Source: Actinomycetes bacterium
Lineage (GTDB): Bacteria > Actinomycetota > Acidimicrobiia > Spongiisociales > UBA5794
Direction: 5' to 3'
DNA: 36,392 bases
Assembly (NCBI GenBank): GCA_023336875.1
Contig: JAMBLH010000087.1
Location: 1 to 36,392 of the forward strand
Shown: piece by piece, positions 8,962-17,217 of the stretch
Layout: each line of letters opens with the position of its first letter
Numbering within the stretch: position 1 is the first letter of the stretch
The notes under the pieces: generated by a model
The model's database searches: none
What the model was told of the DNA's origin: nothing
The model's input: only the letters and a program-made list of their open reading frames with translations
Program-made: the position numbers and the translations under genes

Positions 8962-10715
8962 GCGTCCACCTCTGCCCCCGTGGCCAGAACCGCCGCATAG
9001 CGTGGCACTTCCTCGAGCAGTTCGTGATGAGGACCGAATGCCACTACATGGCCGTCCTCGATGAAAGCGACATTGTCAACCAGGGCCAGAGTCGAAGTCC
9101 TGTGCGCAATGATCACCGTCGTCCTTCCAGCCATGACCTGGCGCAGTGCTTCCTGGATCTCCGCTTCAACGATGGCGTCCACCGACGATGTTGCATCATC
9201 GAGTATGAGCACCCTTGGGTCACGCACAACGCCTCTTGCAAGGCTCACGCGTTGGCGTTGGCCGCCGGAGAGTGTCGATCCTCGTTCACCAACGACGGTC
9301 GCGTATCCATCGTCAAAACCACAGATGAACTCGTGGGCCTTCGCCAGTCGAGCCGCTGAGCGTATTCGCTTGTCTGACGCCATTGGGTCGCCAACTCTGA
9401 TGTTCTCCTCAATCGAGGCGGAGAACAGATACGACTCCTGGAACACCACGGACACCTCACTGCGGAGATCGTCAAGTGCCAGATCCCGAACGTCGACGCC
9501 ATCGAGTGTGATCGACCCAGACGTCACGTCGTAGAAACGTGGGATCAGGTGGGCAATGGTCGACTTCCCTGAACCGGTGGCACCCACGAGTCCTACAGAT
9601 GAGCCGCCAGGAATCCTGAGATCCACATTGTGAAGAACCGTCGTCCCATCAGGATACGCGAACGAGACGTCGTCGAAGACCACCTCACCATGCCCTGGCT
9701 TGAGACGAACGGGATGTTCGGGCTCTCTGATATCTGGTGCCGTCTCCAGAAGCGCGTCGATGCGTGAAGCTGCAGCCGCAGACCGAGGAAGATTCGCAAA
9801 GAACCACCCGGTGATGAGAAGCGGGAGCACCATCACTGCGAGATACTGGGTGAAGGACACGAACTCGCCGAACGTGATCGCACCGTCGACAACGCGGACA
9901 CCGCCAAGCGCGAGTACCGCCACCGTGCCCAGCGCGGGGATGATCTCGAAGAACGGCCGATAGATCGCCCTCTGCTTCGCCATGCCCATCGCCGCGTCAT
10001 AAATGGTCTCTGCCTTGTCATCGAGCCTGGCCTGCTGCTGAGCCTCCTGTCCGTAGCTCTTGACCACCTCGATCCCAGAGACGGTCTCCTCGACCACGTG
10101 GGAGAGTTCCGACAACCTCTGCTGGAGGTCGAACGAGAAGCCGACAACCTTGCTGGCAAAGCGAGCCGAAGTGAATAGCAGTGCGGGAACCATCAACGAG
10201 GCCGTCAGTCCAAGCACGGGATCGATGATGATCAGCACGATCGCCACCACGACGAACATGACAAGGTTCGCTGATGTGATGGGCGCCATCGCGAGAATCA
10301 GCCTCAGCTGGCTCAAGTCGGACGAAGCCCTGGCCATCAGTTCACCGGTGGATGTGACGTCATGGAACGAGAATGCAAGACGCTGAATGTGGGTGAAGAT
10401 GTTGTTCCTCAGGTCAGCCTCTGCCCGATACGACATCTTGAAGCCGTAGTACCTGCGCAGAGAAATGCCGACAGCCTGGATCGCTCCAGCAATGACCATC
10501 AGACCGAGCACTGGCCAGATGTCCGACATCTCTGCACGGCCGACGACGAGATCGATCACGCTTCCAACGAGGTAGGGGACAAGAATGACCATCGCCATCC
10601 ATATCAGAGCGCCAACGATCGACATCGCCGCAACACCGCGATACCGCAGTGCTACGCGCCACAGGAGCGAGATGCCGACCCTGAGGTCAGCCAGTCGCGA
10701 TTGATCCTCCACCAT
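8958..10715 (-). CDS. ABC exporter half-transporter, subunit with degenerate Walker B
   Basis: 585 residues with an N-terminal six-helix exporter domain (about 18–310) and C-terminal ATPase domain. Walker A is GATGSGKST (378–386), Q-loop Gln426, canonical signature LSGGQ (482–486) and H-loop His538. After the Walker B aspartate, the catalytic glutamate is replaced: VLILDDAT has Asp507. This marks a degenerate ATP site, complementary to the partner encoded immediately downstream, and argues for an obligate heterodimer in the cytoplasmic membrane. The ATG at 10715 has TAGCCT 6 bases upstream (10727–10722) and no Shine-Dalgarno, so it may have a leaderless promoter of its own although brkB ends 17 bases upstream on the same strand. 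Confidence 0.92.
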   Translation of the reverse strand: MVEDQSRLADLRVGISLLWRVALRYRGVAAMSIVGALIWMAMVILVPYLVGSVIDLVVGRAEMSDIWPVLGLMVIAGAIQAVGISLRRYYGFKMSYRAEADLRNNIFTHIQRLAFSFHDVTSTGELMARASSDLSQLRLILAMAPITSANLVMFVVVAIVLIIIDPVLGLTASLMVPALLFTSARFASKVVGFSFDLQQRLSELSHVVEETVSGIEVVKSYGQEAQQQARLDDKAETIYDAAMGMAKQRAIYRPFFEIIPALGTVAVLALGGVRVVDGAITFGEFVSFTQYLAVMVLPLLITGWFFANLPRSAAAASRIDALLETAPDIREPEHPVRLKPGHGEVVFDDVSFAYPDGTTVLHNVDLRIPGGSSVGLVGATGSGKSTIAHLIPRFYDVTSGSITLDGVDVRDLALDDLRSEVSVVFQESYLFSASIEENIRVGDPMASDKRIRSAARLAKAHEFICGFDDGYATVVGERGSTLSGGQRQRVSLARGVVRDPRVLILDDATSSVDAIVEAEIQEALRQVMAGRTTVIIAHRTSTLALVDNVAFIEDGHVVAFGPHHELLEEVPRYAAVLATGAEVDA

Positions 10716-10732
10716 CGCGTCAGGCTACCGGT

Positions 10733-11563
10733 CTATCTCTTGTCCAGAACCCTCATGAGCGAACCAACGGCGATCGGTGCGGCCACGACGACGATCCCTA
10801 CCCCGTACAGCCACAGGAGAACCAAACCCATCGCTCCGAATACTGCAACCGATGCCGCAGAGCCTGATGGGACGAGATTTATGGCGATCCATGTCCCAAC
10901 AGCCAGCATCGCTGTGACGAGCGCGGCCGTGGTTGCAGGTCGTCGCACCGGCCTTGGCGCTCCCCAATTGTAAATCGAGAACAGCAGTCCAAACACCCAG
11001 AGAGATGCAAGGCCTGCAAGCGCGAGTTCGCCGATGAGTTGAGCGCCGGCCTGCTCAGGCACACGTCGGCCGAGGAAACCCATCCCGAGTAGGAGTGCCG
11101 CGTAGGCTGCGAAGACCCCGATACCCGCTGCAACCGTGACAAGGATGCCCGTTGTTCGCATGCGTATATATCCGACCTCGCGCCCTGAGCCATCCATGAG
11201 ACGGAGTGCCTTCTGCACCGTATAGACGGCCCGCGACCCGGACCACAACGCCACGAGAAGGGTCACGATGATGATGACGGTCCTGTTGTCCTCAACCACA
11301 GCGACCGAGTCGCTCAGGATTTCGATGAGAAACTCAGATATGTCAGGAGGCAGCGTCTCCCCTAGGAATCGATAGGTGTCGGAAAGCACTTTCTGGGTGC
11401 TATCGAGCAGCGTGAGCATCGATACGAACGCGAGGGCGAGGGGCACAGCGGCAAACAGCGAGTTGTACGCAAACGCTGCTCCCATCAGAAATGGATCGGC
11501 GCGGCGCAAAGGGCCCGCCGCATCCTTGTACCAATCTTTCATGAATTGAAGTGTCGAGCTCAC
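10733..11563 (-). CDS. YihY/BrkB-family inner membrane protein
   Basis: 276 residues with about six membrane segments and the hallmarks of the YihY/BrkB (formerly RNase BN) family: an N-terminal GAAFAYNSLFAAVPLALAF segment, VALWSGSRAVYTVQKALRLM in the middle, the FSIYNWGAPRP(V) motif, and a helix pair ending VLLWLYGVGIVVVAAPIAVG. The molecular function of the family is not established; it is not a ribonuclease. The GTG start at 11563 has no Shine-Dalgarno, but TAGTCT (11575–11570) lies 6 bases upstream, suggesting a leaderless transcript. It sits just upstream of the ABC pair on the same strand and may be co-transcribed with it; whether it works with the exporter is unknown. Confidence 0.88.
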   Translation of the reverse strand: MSSTLQFMKDWYKDAAGPLRRADPFLMGAAFAYNSLFAAVPLALAFVSMLTLLDSTQKVLSDTYRFLGETLPPDISEFLIEILSDSVAVVEDNRTVIIIVTLLVALWSGSRAVYTVQKALRLMDGSGREVGYIRMRTTGILVTVAAGIGVFAAYAALLLGMGFLGRRVPEQAGAQLIGELALAGLASLWVFGLLFSIYNWGAPRPVRRPATTAALVTAMLAVGTWIAINLVPSGSAASVAVFGAMGLVLLWLYGVGIVVVAAPIAVGSLMRVLDKR

Positions 11564-11618
11564 ACATCGAGACTAGAGGTACACCGACTACAGGGGACCT
11601 ATTCCTAGAATCGCCGCG
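11564..11618. promoter_or_regulatory. Divergent promoter region, two separate -10-like boxes
   Basis: Minus strand TAGTCT (11575–11570) lies 6 bases before the brkB GTG. Plus strand TAGAAT (11606–11611) lies 7 bases before the GTG of the propeller lipoprotein. Neither gene has a Shine-Dalgarno sequence, so both sides look leaderless. I could not find convincing -35 boxes. Confidence 0.5.
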
Positions 11619-13214
11619 GTGAAAAAGCTGATTCCCCTTGCAATCGCGGTGTCGATGGTGGCGAGCGCGTGTGTTGCGGGTGGCGAGAATGTGGTCTCAG
11701 TCGGACCTGAAGGCACACTTGCGACCCTTGAGACGCTCTCTCCGAACACCACGGCTGACGACGGCGGGTTCACCACATCGACGCTCACTCCCGAGACCAC
11801 AACCACAACTGTGCCCGAGAGACCTGAGGGCGTCGTCACCGCAGAGACGGTGTTCAAACCGTGGGGCTCGGTAAACGGCTTGACAATGTTCAGAGGAAAC
11901 CCGACCAGGACATTCTTCGGAACTGGTCCTCTACCGACAACTTCGCCGAACCGACTGTGGCGATATCCGGAGAATCCGATGTCCGGCCAGTCCCCCGTGG
12001 GGAACCAACCCAAAACGTGGTCAGGAACAGGATGGACCGGCCAGCCGCTCGTGTACGAGCGGGATGACGGTCGTACGGAGGTCATCTTCGGCGCCTACGA
12101 CAAGAACATCCACTTCGTGGACGCCGACACCGCCGAGAACCTCCGCCCGCCCTACTTCATGGGCGACATCATCAAGGGAACGGTCACGCTTGATCCCGAC
12201 GGATATCCGCTGCTCTATGCCGGTTCGCGCGACCCCAGGTTCCGCATCCTGGCCCTGGACGGCGAAGAAGTGCGTGAGGTGTGGTCTCTTCATGCAAGTT
12301 CTGTCAAGGGTATGTGGAACGACGACTGGGATTCGAACCCGGTTGTCGTTGATGACATGCTCTACGTGGGCGGCGAGAACTCGTGGTGGTTCGCCATCAA
12401 ACTGAACCGTGGCTACGACGATGACGGCATGGTCACCGTTGACCCTCAGATCGTGTACCAGATACCCGCGTGGACCGATGAACTCTATGACCTGCTCGGC
12501 CGGCAGCACTCTGTTGAGAACTCCACAGCTGTATTCGAACAGAAGGCCTACTTTGCAACGAGCGGTGGACGCGTCGTCGGAGTCGATCTCACCGACATCG
12601 AGAACGGGAACGGGAACATCTTTTTCGATTGGTGGATCGGAGATGACACCGATTCGACGATCACCATTGACGAGGAGGGGTACGTCTACGTGGTTGCTCA
12701 CGCAGACCATGAAAAGAACAACAACACGGCAGCGCGCAGGGTCCGCGAGGTCGGACAGCTTGTGAAGCTGGATACCTCGGTACCGATCGACGATCCACTG
12801 ACGAGCCTCGCGCCTATTGTGTGGCGCGTTGAGATCCCTGCCGCTCGCGGACAGGACACGGGGGCATGGGCCACCCCGGCGTTACACCCTGACGGCTTCA
12901 TATTCGTTGCGACCGATAGCGGCAACCTGCTTGCCATCGATACAGACACGGGCGAGACCGTCTGGACCGAGACCGTCGGAGTGAACGCCTGGTCATCGCC
13001 GATCGTTGTGGATGACATCCTGCTTATCGCCGTCGACTGTTTCTCGGATCAGTCCGGACTCAGAGCGTATGACATCACCGATCCCCTAGCCCCCAGGGAG
13101 CTCTGGACAAGGCCGCTGGCCACTGGTGGTTGTCTGGAATCAACCCCCGCCGTGTGGAACGGCAACATATACGTTGGTTCCAGAGACGGATTCATGTACG
13201 CTTTCGGCTCGTGA
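11619..13214 (+). CDS. PQQ-type beta-propeller lipoprotein
   Basis: 531 residues. The N-terminus is a lipoprotein signal: KK, a hydrophobic stretch, then VASAC with Cys18 as the lipidated residue. A Ser/Thr/Glu-rich linker (about 30–70, with TTTTTVPERP) would place the rest away from the membrane. From about 80 the protein has repeated propeller-blade segments such as EVIFGAYDKNIHFVDADT, MLYVGGENSWWFAIKLN and GFIFVATDSGNLLAIDTDTGETVW. The last is a textbook PQQ_2/PQQ-like blade. PQQ binding itself is not implied; many such proteins are scaffolds. The stop overlaps the GTG of the next gene (GTGA), so the two are coupled and probably made together. The ligand or partner is unknown. Confidence 0.85.
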   Translation: MKKLIPLAIAVSMVASACVAGGENVVSVGPEGTLATLETLSPNTTADDGGFTTSTLTPETTTTTVPERPEGVVTAETVFKPWGSVNGLTMFRGNPTRTFFGTGPLPTTSPNRLWRYPENPMSGQSPVGNQPKTWSGTGWTGQPLVYERDDGRTEVIFGAYDKNIHFVDADTAENLRPPYFMGDIIKGTVTLDPDGYPLLYAGSRDPRFRILALDGEEVREVWSLHASSVKGMWNDDWDSNPVVVDDMLYVGGENSWWFAIKLNRGYDDDGMVTVDPQIVYQIPAWTDELYDLLGRQHSVENSTAVFEQKAYFATSGGRVVGVDLTDIENGNGNIFFDWWIGDDTDSTITIDEEGYVYVVAHADHEKNNNTAARRVREVGQLVKLDTSVPIDDPLTSLAPIVWRVEIPAARGQDTGAWATPALHPDGFIFVATDSGNLLAIDTDTGETVWTETVGVNAWSSPIVVDDILLIAVDCFSDQSGLRAYDITDPLAPRELWTRPLATGGCLESTPAVWNGNIYVGSRDGFMYAFGS

Positions 13215-14209
13215 TCAGCTACAACCAAACTGGGTTCGCATCAGGGCTTCGCACGGCGTTGATTATCCTGCTACTCATTGCGGGTGGCATTGCGTCCGTT
13301 TTCAGTGTCGCTGCGTTCTTTGGCGACAAGTGGTGGCTCTTTGACTACGTGGCCAATTACCGATGGCAGCTGATGTGGGGTCTGTTCATCGCCACGATCA
13401 TCTACACACTCGTGGCCCGCGGCCTTGCATCAATCGTATTCCTTCTCGCCGCTCTGCTCAACGCGTGGTTGATCGCCCCTCTCTGGCTTGGTGACCAACC
13501 CGCTGCAACCGGCGAGGACGGTGTACGAATCGTCTCGGCCGATGTCCACCCCAGTGTCACGGACAAGGGGTTCGTCATCCGATGGTTGCTCGACACTGAG
13601 GCAGACCTCATCCTTGTTGCGGGTACAACAGCGGACCGGATGGTGGGATTGACAGAAGATGAGGGGTCCCCCTACACCATCATTGCCGAACCACGTATAC
13701 CCGACGATGCTGGCATGGTCATCCTCGGGACAGAGGAGTGGCCAGTTGAAGTGACGTTGACCGAACTCTTTGAGGAACCGGTGTACCGGATCACGGTGGG
13801 CGCGAACGGGCAGACGATCAACGTGGTGACGACCTGGGGCGATATCGGCTCCGATGAGAAGAAGGCCGATCGCCTCGCGGCGAGACTTGAGACGATTTCA
13901 GCGGTTGTTGCTTCATCTCCGCACCCTGCAACCGTGATAGGAAACCTCGGCGCAACACGCTGGACCCACGGGATGGAAACCATGCGTGAAACCGTCGGAG
14001 TCAGAGATGCAACCGAGGGTTCGGGGTACCTCGCGACCTCACCTGTGTCGGGCATCCCCGTTATCGGGGGATGGCTTGGGATCCCGATCGACGTCGTGCT
14101 CATGACAGAAGAGATAACGCCCCTCGAACTCTCGACCGGTCCAGACATCGGTGCACAACACCTTCCTGTGACCGTCGTTGTCGGACCAGGATTCCAAGGC
14201 TCGGAGTAG
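13211..14209 (+). CDS. Membrane-anchored EEP-fold protein with lost catalytic residues (YafD-like)
   Basis: 332 residues from the GTG at 13211, chosen because it overlaps the upstream stop as GTGA and because the reading frame before it lies inside the upstream gene. Three membrane helices (about 13–36, 52–68 and 71–93) precede a domain laid out like YafD-type endonuclease/exonuclease/phosphatase proteins. The expected catalytic motifs are all changed: the N-terminal Asn position reads SADVH (Asp111), the metal-binding Glu position reads LILVAG (Gly138), GDFNAT reads GNLGAT (244–249), and SDH reads AQH (315–317). The IDVVL strand (293–297) and the GxxAT-W spacing still show the fold. I infer a non-enzymatic EEP domain facing outward or inward from the membrane. 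The fold assignment is by eye and should be tested by profile search. Confidence 0.7.
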   Translation: MISYNQTGFASGLRTALIILLLIAGGIASVFSVAAFFGDKWWLFDYVANYRWQLMWGLFIATIIYTLVARGLASIVFLLAALLNAWLIAPLWLGDQPAATGEDGVRIVSADVHPSVTDKGFVIRWLLDTEADLILVAGTTADRMVGLTEDEGSPYTIIAEPRIPDDAGMVILGTEEWPVEVTLTELFEEPVYRITVGANGQTINVVTTWGDIGSDEKKADRLAARLETISAVVASSPHPATVIGNLGATRWTHGMETMRETVGVRDATEGSGYLATSPVSGIPVIGGWLGIPIDVVLMTEEITPLELSTGPDIGAQHLPVTVVVGPGFQGSE

Positions 14210-14217
14210 GCCCACTG

Positions 14218-15003
14218 CTATTGGATGGACCTCAACGCTCCTCCGTCAACCACAAGCGTTGCCCCTGTGATGAACGAGGCTGCCGGCGACACCAGGAACA
14301 CAGCGGCATTGGCGAACTCTTCCGGTACACCGTACCGACCGAGAGGGATCCCGGAGTGCATCAGGGAGCGCACCTGCTCGACAGTTGCGTCACCATGATC
14401 AGCAATGTAGGCATCCAGCTCGTCGAGACGCTCCGTTGCGATCCTTCCCGGGATGAGCTGGTTCACGCGAATACGCTCCGGCGCCCACTCGGATGCAAGC
14501 GTCTTGGCGAGTGCCGCAACACCCGCGCGAAAGATGTTCGAGAGAGCTAGGGCTGCGATTGGTTCCTTGACAGATGATGAGGTCAAATACAACACGGAGC
14601 CGTCCTCCCCAAGATGCGGTTTCGCTGCGTGTGCAAACGCCATGGCCGACCGAAGCGTCAGGCGGTATCCGGCGTCCCAGTCCAAGGGGCCCATATCTGC
14701 GAACGATCCAGCGGGTGGCCCCCCAGCGTTGGGAATCAATATGTCGATACGGCCGTGCCTCTCTGCCGCGGAGTCGACCCAGTCGCTAATCGCGTCTGCG
14801 TCGGTGACGTCGACCTCAGAGCCGACGACCGTCTGGCCGGTATTTGAGGCCATGACGCCAGCTGTGTGCTCGACGCGGTCGAGCGACCTCGAGCAGATCT
14901 CAACCGTGCATCCCTCCTCAGCAAGGATCTTCGCAATCGCAGCGCCAAGTCCTCTTGAAGCCGCGGCGACGAGCGCCACCTTTCCCGAAAGACCTAGGTC
15001 CAT
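14218..15003 (-). CDS. Atypical SDR (BKR-like, no Tyr/Lys catalytic pair)
   Basis: 261-residue short-chain dehydrogenase fold. The nucleotide motif is AAASRGLG (13–20) instead of TGxxxGxG. NAGGPP (92–97) and the C-terminal FITGATLVVDGG are normal SDR features. Where YxxxK should follow the conserved serines, the chain reads ALALSNIFRAGV (151–162), so Tyr and Lys are absent. This matches a known SDR subgroup described as lacking the usual tetrad. The ATG overlaps the menE stop region by 10 bases and has AGGAGG 5 bases upstream, so it is the second gene of a menE operon. A role in menaquinone synthesis is not established, and the reaction is unknown. Confidence 0.88.
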   Translation of the reverse strand: MDLGLSGKVALVAAASRGLGAAIAKILAEEGCTVEICSRSLDRVEHTAGVMASNTGQTVVGSEVDVTDADAISDWVDSAAERHGRIDILIPNAGGPPAGSFADMGPLDWDAGYRLTLRSAMAFAHAAKPHLGEDGSVLYLTSSSVKEPIAALALSNIFRAGVAALAKTLASEWAPERIRVNQLIPGRIATERLDELDAYIADHGDATVEQVRSLMHSGIPLGRYGVPEEFANAAVFLVSPAASFITGATLVVDGGALRSIQ

Positions 15004-16283
15004 GGTTCCTCCTCGAACGCCTCTCTCACGGCCACCAAATCGTGCTTGCCGTTCGCAAGCTTCGGGATCACTTCGCTCTCAAGCCACCGTTTCGGTCGCT
15101 CATGGGGCTGTAGCACTCCCTCCACCATCGTACCGAAGGTCTCCAACCCTTTCTCAGAAACCACCATGGCACAGCCGACGGTTCCCCACGCTTGGTCTTG
15201 TACCCCAACAACACACACATCATCCACGCCGTCAAGGCCACGCAGAATGCCAGCAACCCATCCGAGGGACACGTTCTCGCCGCCAGAGATGATCACATCA
15301 TCGATCCGTCCCTCCACATACAGGTTGTTCGCCGCGTCGAGGTGGCCGATGTCGTTCGTGATGAACCTGCCGCGCCTGAACTCCTCACCAAGATAGCCGT
15401 CGAAGACAGCTGGTCCTTCTATTGCGATCAGTCCTGCCTGGCCGGGCTGGACAGGTTCGTGATCCAGACCGACGATCACAACCTCCATGTCACGGATTGG
15501 AGTCCCTGCCCACCCTGCGAGCATCTCGACGTCACCCGGCGCAGCAGTCGCTACTTGTGATCCAGCTTCAGTGAGCCCGTAGGTAGGGACGAGGCGCACA
15601 CCTTCATCGATGCACCGTTCCCAAAGCGGGAGCGCCAGGGCTGCTCCGCCGACGAGCACGGCGCCGATCGAGGCAAGCGCTTCGGGATTTCCTTCGATGA
15701 GACGTTGCACCATCGTGGGAACCATCGACGCCACCGTTGGCTGCAGCTCTTCGATGTTTGCGCCGCTTTGGTCGAATGGACTCACGACAGCGGCTCCCCC
15801 TGCCTCGAGAGTTCGCCAGATGATCGAGAGACCACCGACGTGGTCGAAGGGGAGGCTGGCCAGCCAGCGGTCCTCGGCACCGTTGTCGAGCCGTCCCCGC
15901 GACGAACGAACGGACGAGGCCACATTCATGAATGTGAGAGGCACGATCTTTCGCCTCCCGCTGCTACCAGACGTTTCCAGACATACTGCAATATCAGGAG
16001 CCGAAGAGATCGGCAGCGATGGCCGGTGTCGCACATATGGCAGTGGCACGCCGCCAGCGTGCTGGATTGCGAGGATGTTGATGACCGAGTCGGTGTCAAT
16101 CGCCACCTGGGTCGGCACGATCTCCCACGCGGCGATATCCTCACGCACGGTTTCGGCTCTAACCTGAACCTGCTCGAGCACCTCACCGTAGGTGAATTCG
16201 GTCGTGTCATCGGCAAGACACAACCGATCCGGATCGTCAGCGGCGATTCCTGCGAGCCAGTCATATGGTGTATCGGCTGTCAT
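14994..16283 (-). CDS. menE: o-Succinylbenzoate–CoA ligase
   Basis: 429-residue acyl-adenylate-forming enzyme, which in menaquinone synthesis activates o-succinylbenzoate with ATP and CoA. Motifs are the P-loop TSGSSGRRK (104–112), the adenylate motif PTYGLTEAGSQ, the hinge YVEGRIDDVIISGGENVS, and the catalytic lysine of LANGKHDL (Lys413). The short length matches MenE rather than a 500–550-residue fatty acyl-CoA ligase, and the neighbours are menB, menA and menD, so the specific assignment is well supported though still inferred. The ATG at 16283 has no Shine-Dalgarno; TACTGT (16297–16292) lies 8 bases upstream, pointing to leaderless translation. Confidence 0.87.
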   Translation of the reverse strand: MTADTPYDWLAGIAADDPDRLCLADDTTEFTYGEVLEQVQVRAETVREDIAAWEIVPTQVAIDTDSVINILAIQHAGGVPLPYVRHRPSLPISSAPDIAVCLETSGSSGRRKIVPLTFMNVASSVRSSRGRLDNGAEDRWLASLPFDHVGGLSIIWRTLEAGGAAVVSPFDQSGANIEELQPTVASMVPTMVQRLIEGNPEALASIGAVLVGGAALALPLWERCIDEGVRLVPTYGLTEAGSQVATAAPGDVEMLAGWAGTPIRDMEVVIVGLDHEPVQPGQAGLIAIEGPAVFDGYLGEEFRRGRFITNDIGHLDAANNLYVEGRIDDVIISGGENVSLGWVAGILRGLDGVDDVCVVGVQDQAWGTVGCAMVVSEKGLETFGTMVEGVLQPHERPKRWLESEVIPKLANGKHDLVAVREAFEEEPWT

Positions 16284-16326
16284 CGGTCACTACAGTATCG
16301 CCGGGTAACCATTCAACGGAGGAAAC
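16284..16326. promoter_or_regulatory. Bidirectional menE/menB promoter with shared -10 element
   Basis: The stretch TACAGTA (16291–16297) gives TACAGT on the plus strand and TACTGT on the minus strand, so one site could be the -10 for both directions. Leftward it lies 8 bases from the menE ATG (leaderless). Rightward a start near 16303 would give menB a leader of about 24 bases holding GGAGGA (16318–16323). This repeats the layout seen between eis and the F420 oxidoreductase. Confidence 0.5.
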
Positions 16327-17217
16327 GTGGTTTCTGACATCTTCGACCCATCGGCGTGGGAGCCGGTGCCTGGCTTCGATCTCACCGACATCACCTATCA
16401 CAGGGCGCACGACGTCGGAGCTGTGCGTGTTGCGTTCAACCGACCCGAGGTGAGGAACGCGTTCCGTCCTCACACGGTCGACGAGCTTTACAGAGTTCTC
16501 GACCACGCACGGATGACTCCAGACGTCGGGTGTGTACTGGTCACAGGAAACGGCCCATCCCCCAAGGACGGCGGTTGGGCGTTCTGTTCTGGAGGAGACC
16601 AGAGGATCCGAGGCAGAGACGGTTACAAGTACGAGGGTGCGGACGGCGTCGACCCCGCACGGCTCGGCAGGTTGCACATTCTCGAAGTGCAACGACTCAT
16701 CCGATTCATGCCCAAGATCGTGGTTGCAGTCGTACCCGGCTGGGCAGTCGGTGGCGGGCACAGTCTCCATGTCGTGTGTGATCTCACGATTGCATCTGAG
16801 GAGCACGCGGTGTTCAAGCAGACCGACGCGGATGTTGCCAGCTTCGATGGGGGCTACGGCTCCGCCCTTCTTGCCCGCCAGGTAGGCCAGAAGCGTGCAA
16901 GAGAGATCTTCTTCCTCGGACGCGACTACTCGGCCCAGGAAGCGTTCGACATGGGCATGGTGAACGCCGTCGTCCCACATGCGGATCTCGAGGCAACGGC
17001 GCTCGAGTGGGCAGCGGAGATCACAGCAAAGAGCCCAACTGCTCAGAAGATGCTCAAGTTTGCCTTCAACCTCCCTGACGACGGCATGGTCGGGCAACAG
17101 ATCTTTGCGGGCGAGGCGACAAGGCTTGCCTATGGGACCGATGAGGCCCAGGAGGGCAGGGAGGCCTTCCTCGAGAAGCGCGACCAGGACTACTCCAACT
17201 TTCCCTGGCAGTTCTAG
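16327..17217 (+). CDS. menB: 1,4-Dihydroxy-2-naphthoyl-CoA synthase, bicarbonate-independent type
   Basis: 296-residue crotonase-fold enzyme that closes the second ring of menaquinone by converting o-succinylbenzoyl-CoA. The oxyanion and active-site segments are FCSGGDQR (86–93) and PGWAVGGGHSLHVVCDLTIA (137–156). KQTDADVASFDGGYGSALLARQVGQKRAREIFFLG closely follows mycobacterial MenB. Asp167 in QTDAD occupies the place where the other MenB class has Gly and needs bicarbonate, so this is the Asp-type enzyme. The GTG at 16327 has GGAGGA 3 bases upstream. Its stop shares a base with the menA start. First gene of menB–menA–menD. Confidence 0.96.
   Translation: MVSDIFDPSAWEPVPGFDLTDITYHRAHDVGAVRVAFNRPEVRNAFRPHTVDELYRVLDHARMTPDVGCVLVTGNGPSPKDGGWAFCSGGDQRIRGRDGYKYEGADGVDPARLGRLHILEVQRLIRFMPKIVVAVVPGWAVGGGHSLHVVCDLTIASEEHAVFKQTDADVASFDGGYGSALLARQVGQKRAREIFFLGRDYSAQEAFDMGMVNAVVPHADLEATALEWAAEITAKSPTAQKMLKFAFNLPDDGMVGQQIFAGEATRLAYGTDEAQEGREAFLEKRDQDYSNFPWQF

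Noticed and set aside
13130..13210. Longer N-terminus for the EEP-fold protein
   Set aside because: Lies within the propeller gene; the GTG at 13211 gives a GTGA coupling and a sensible membrane-protein start.
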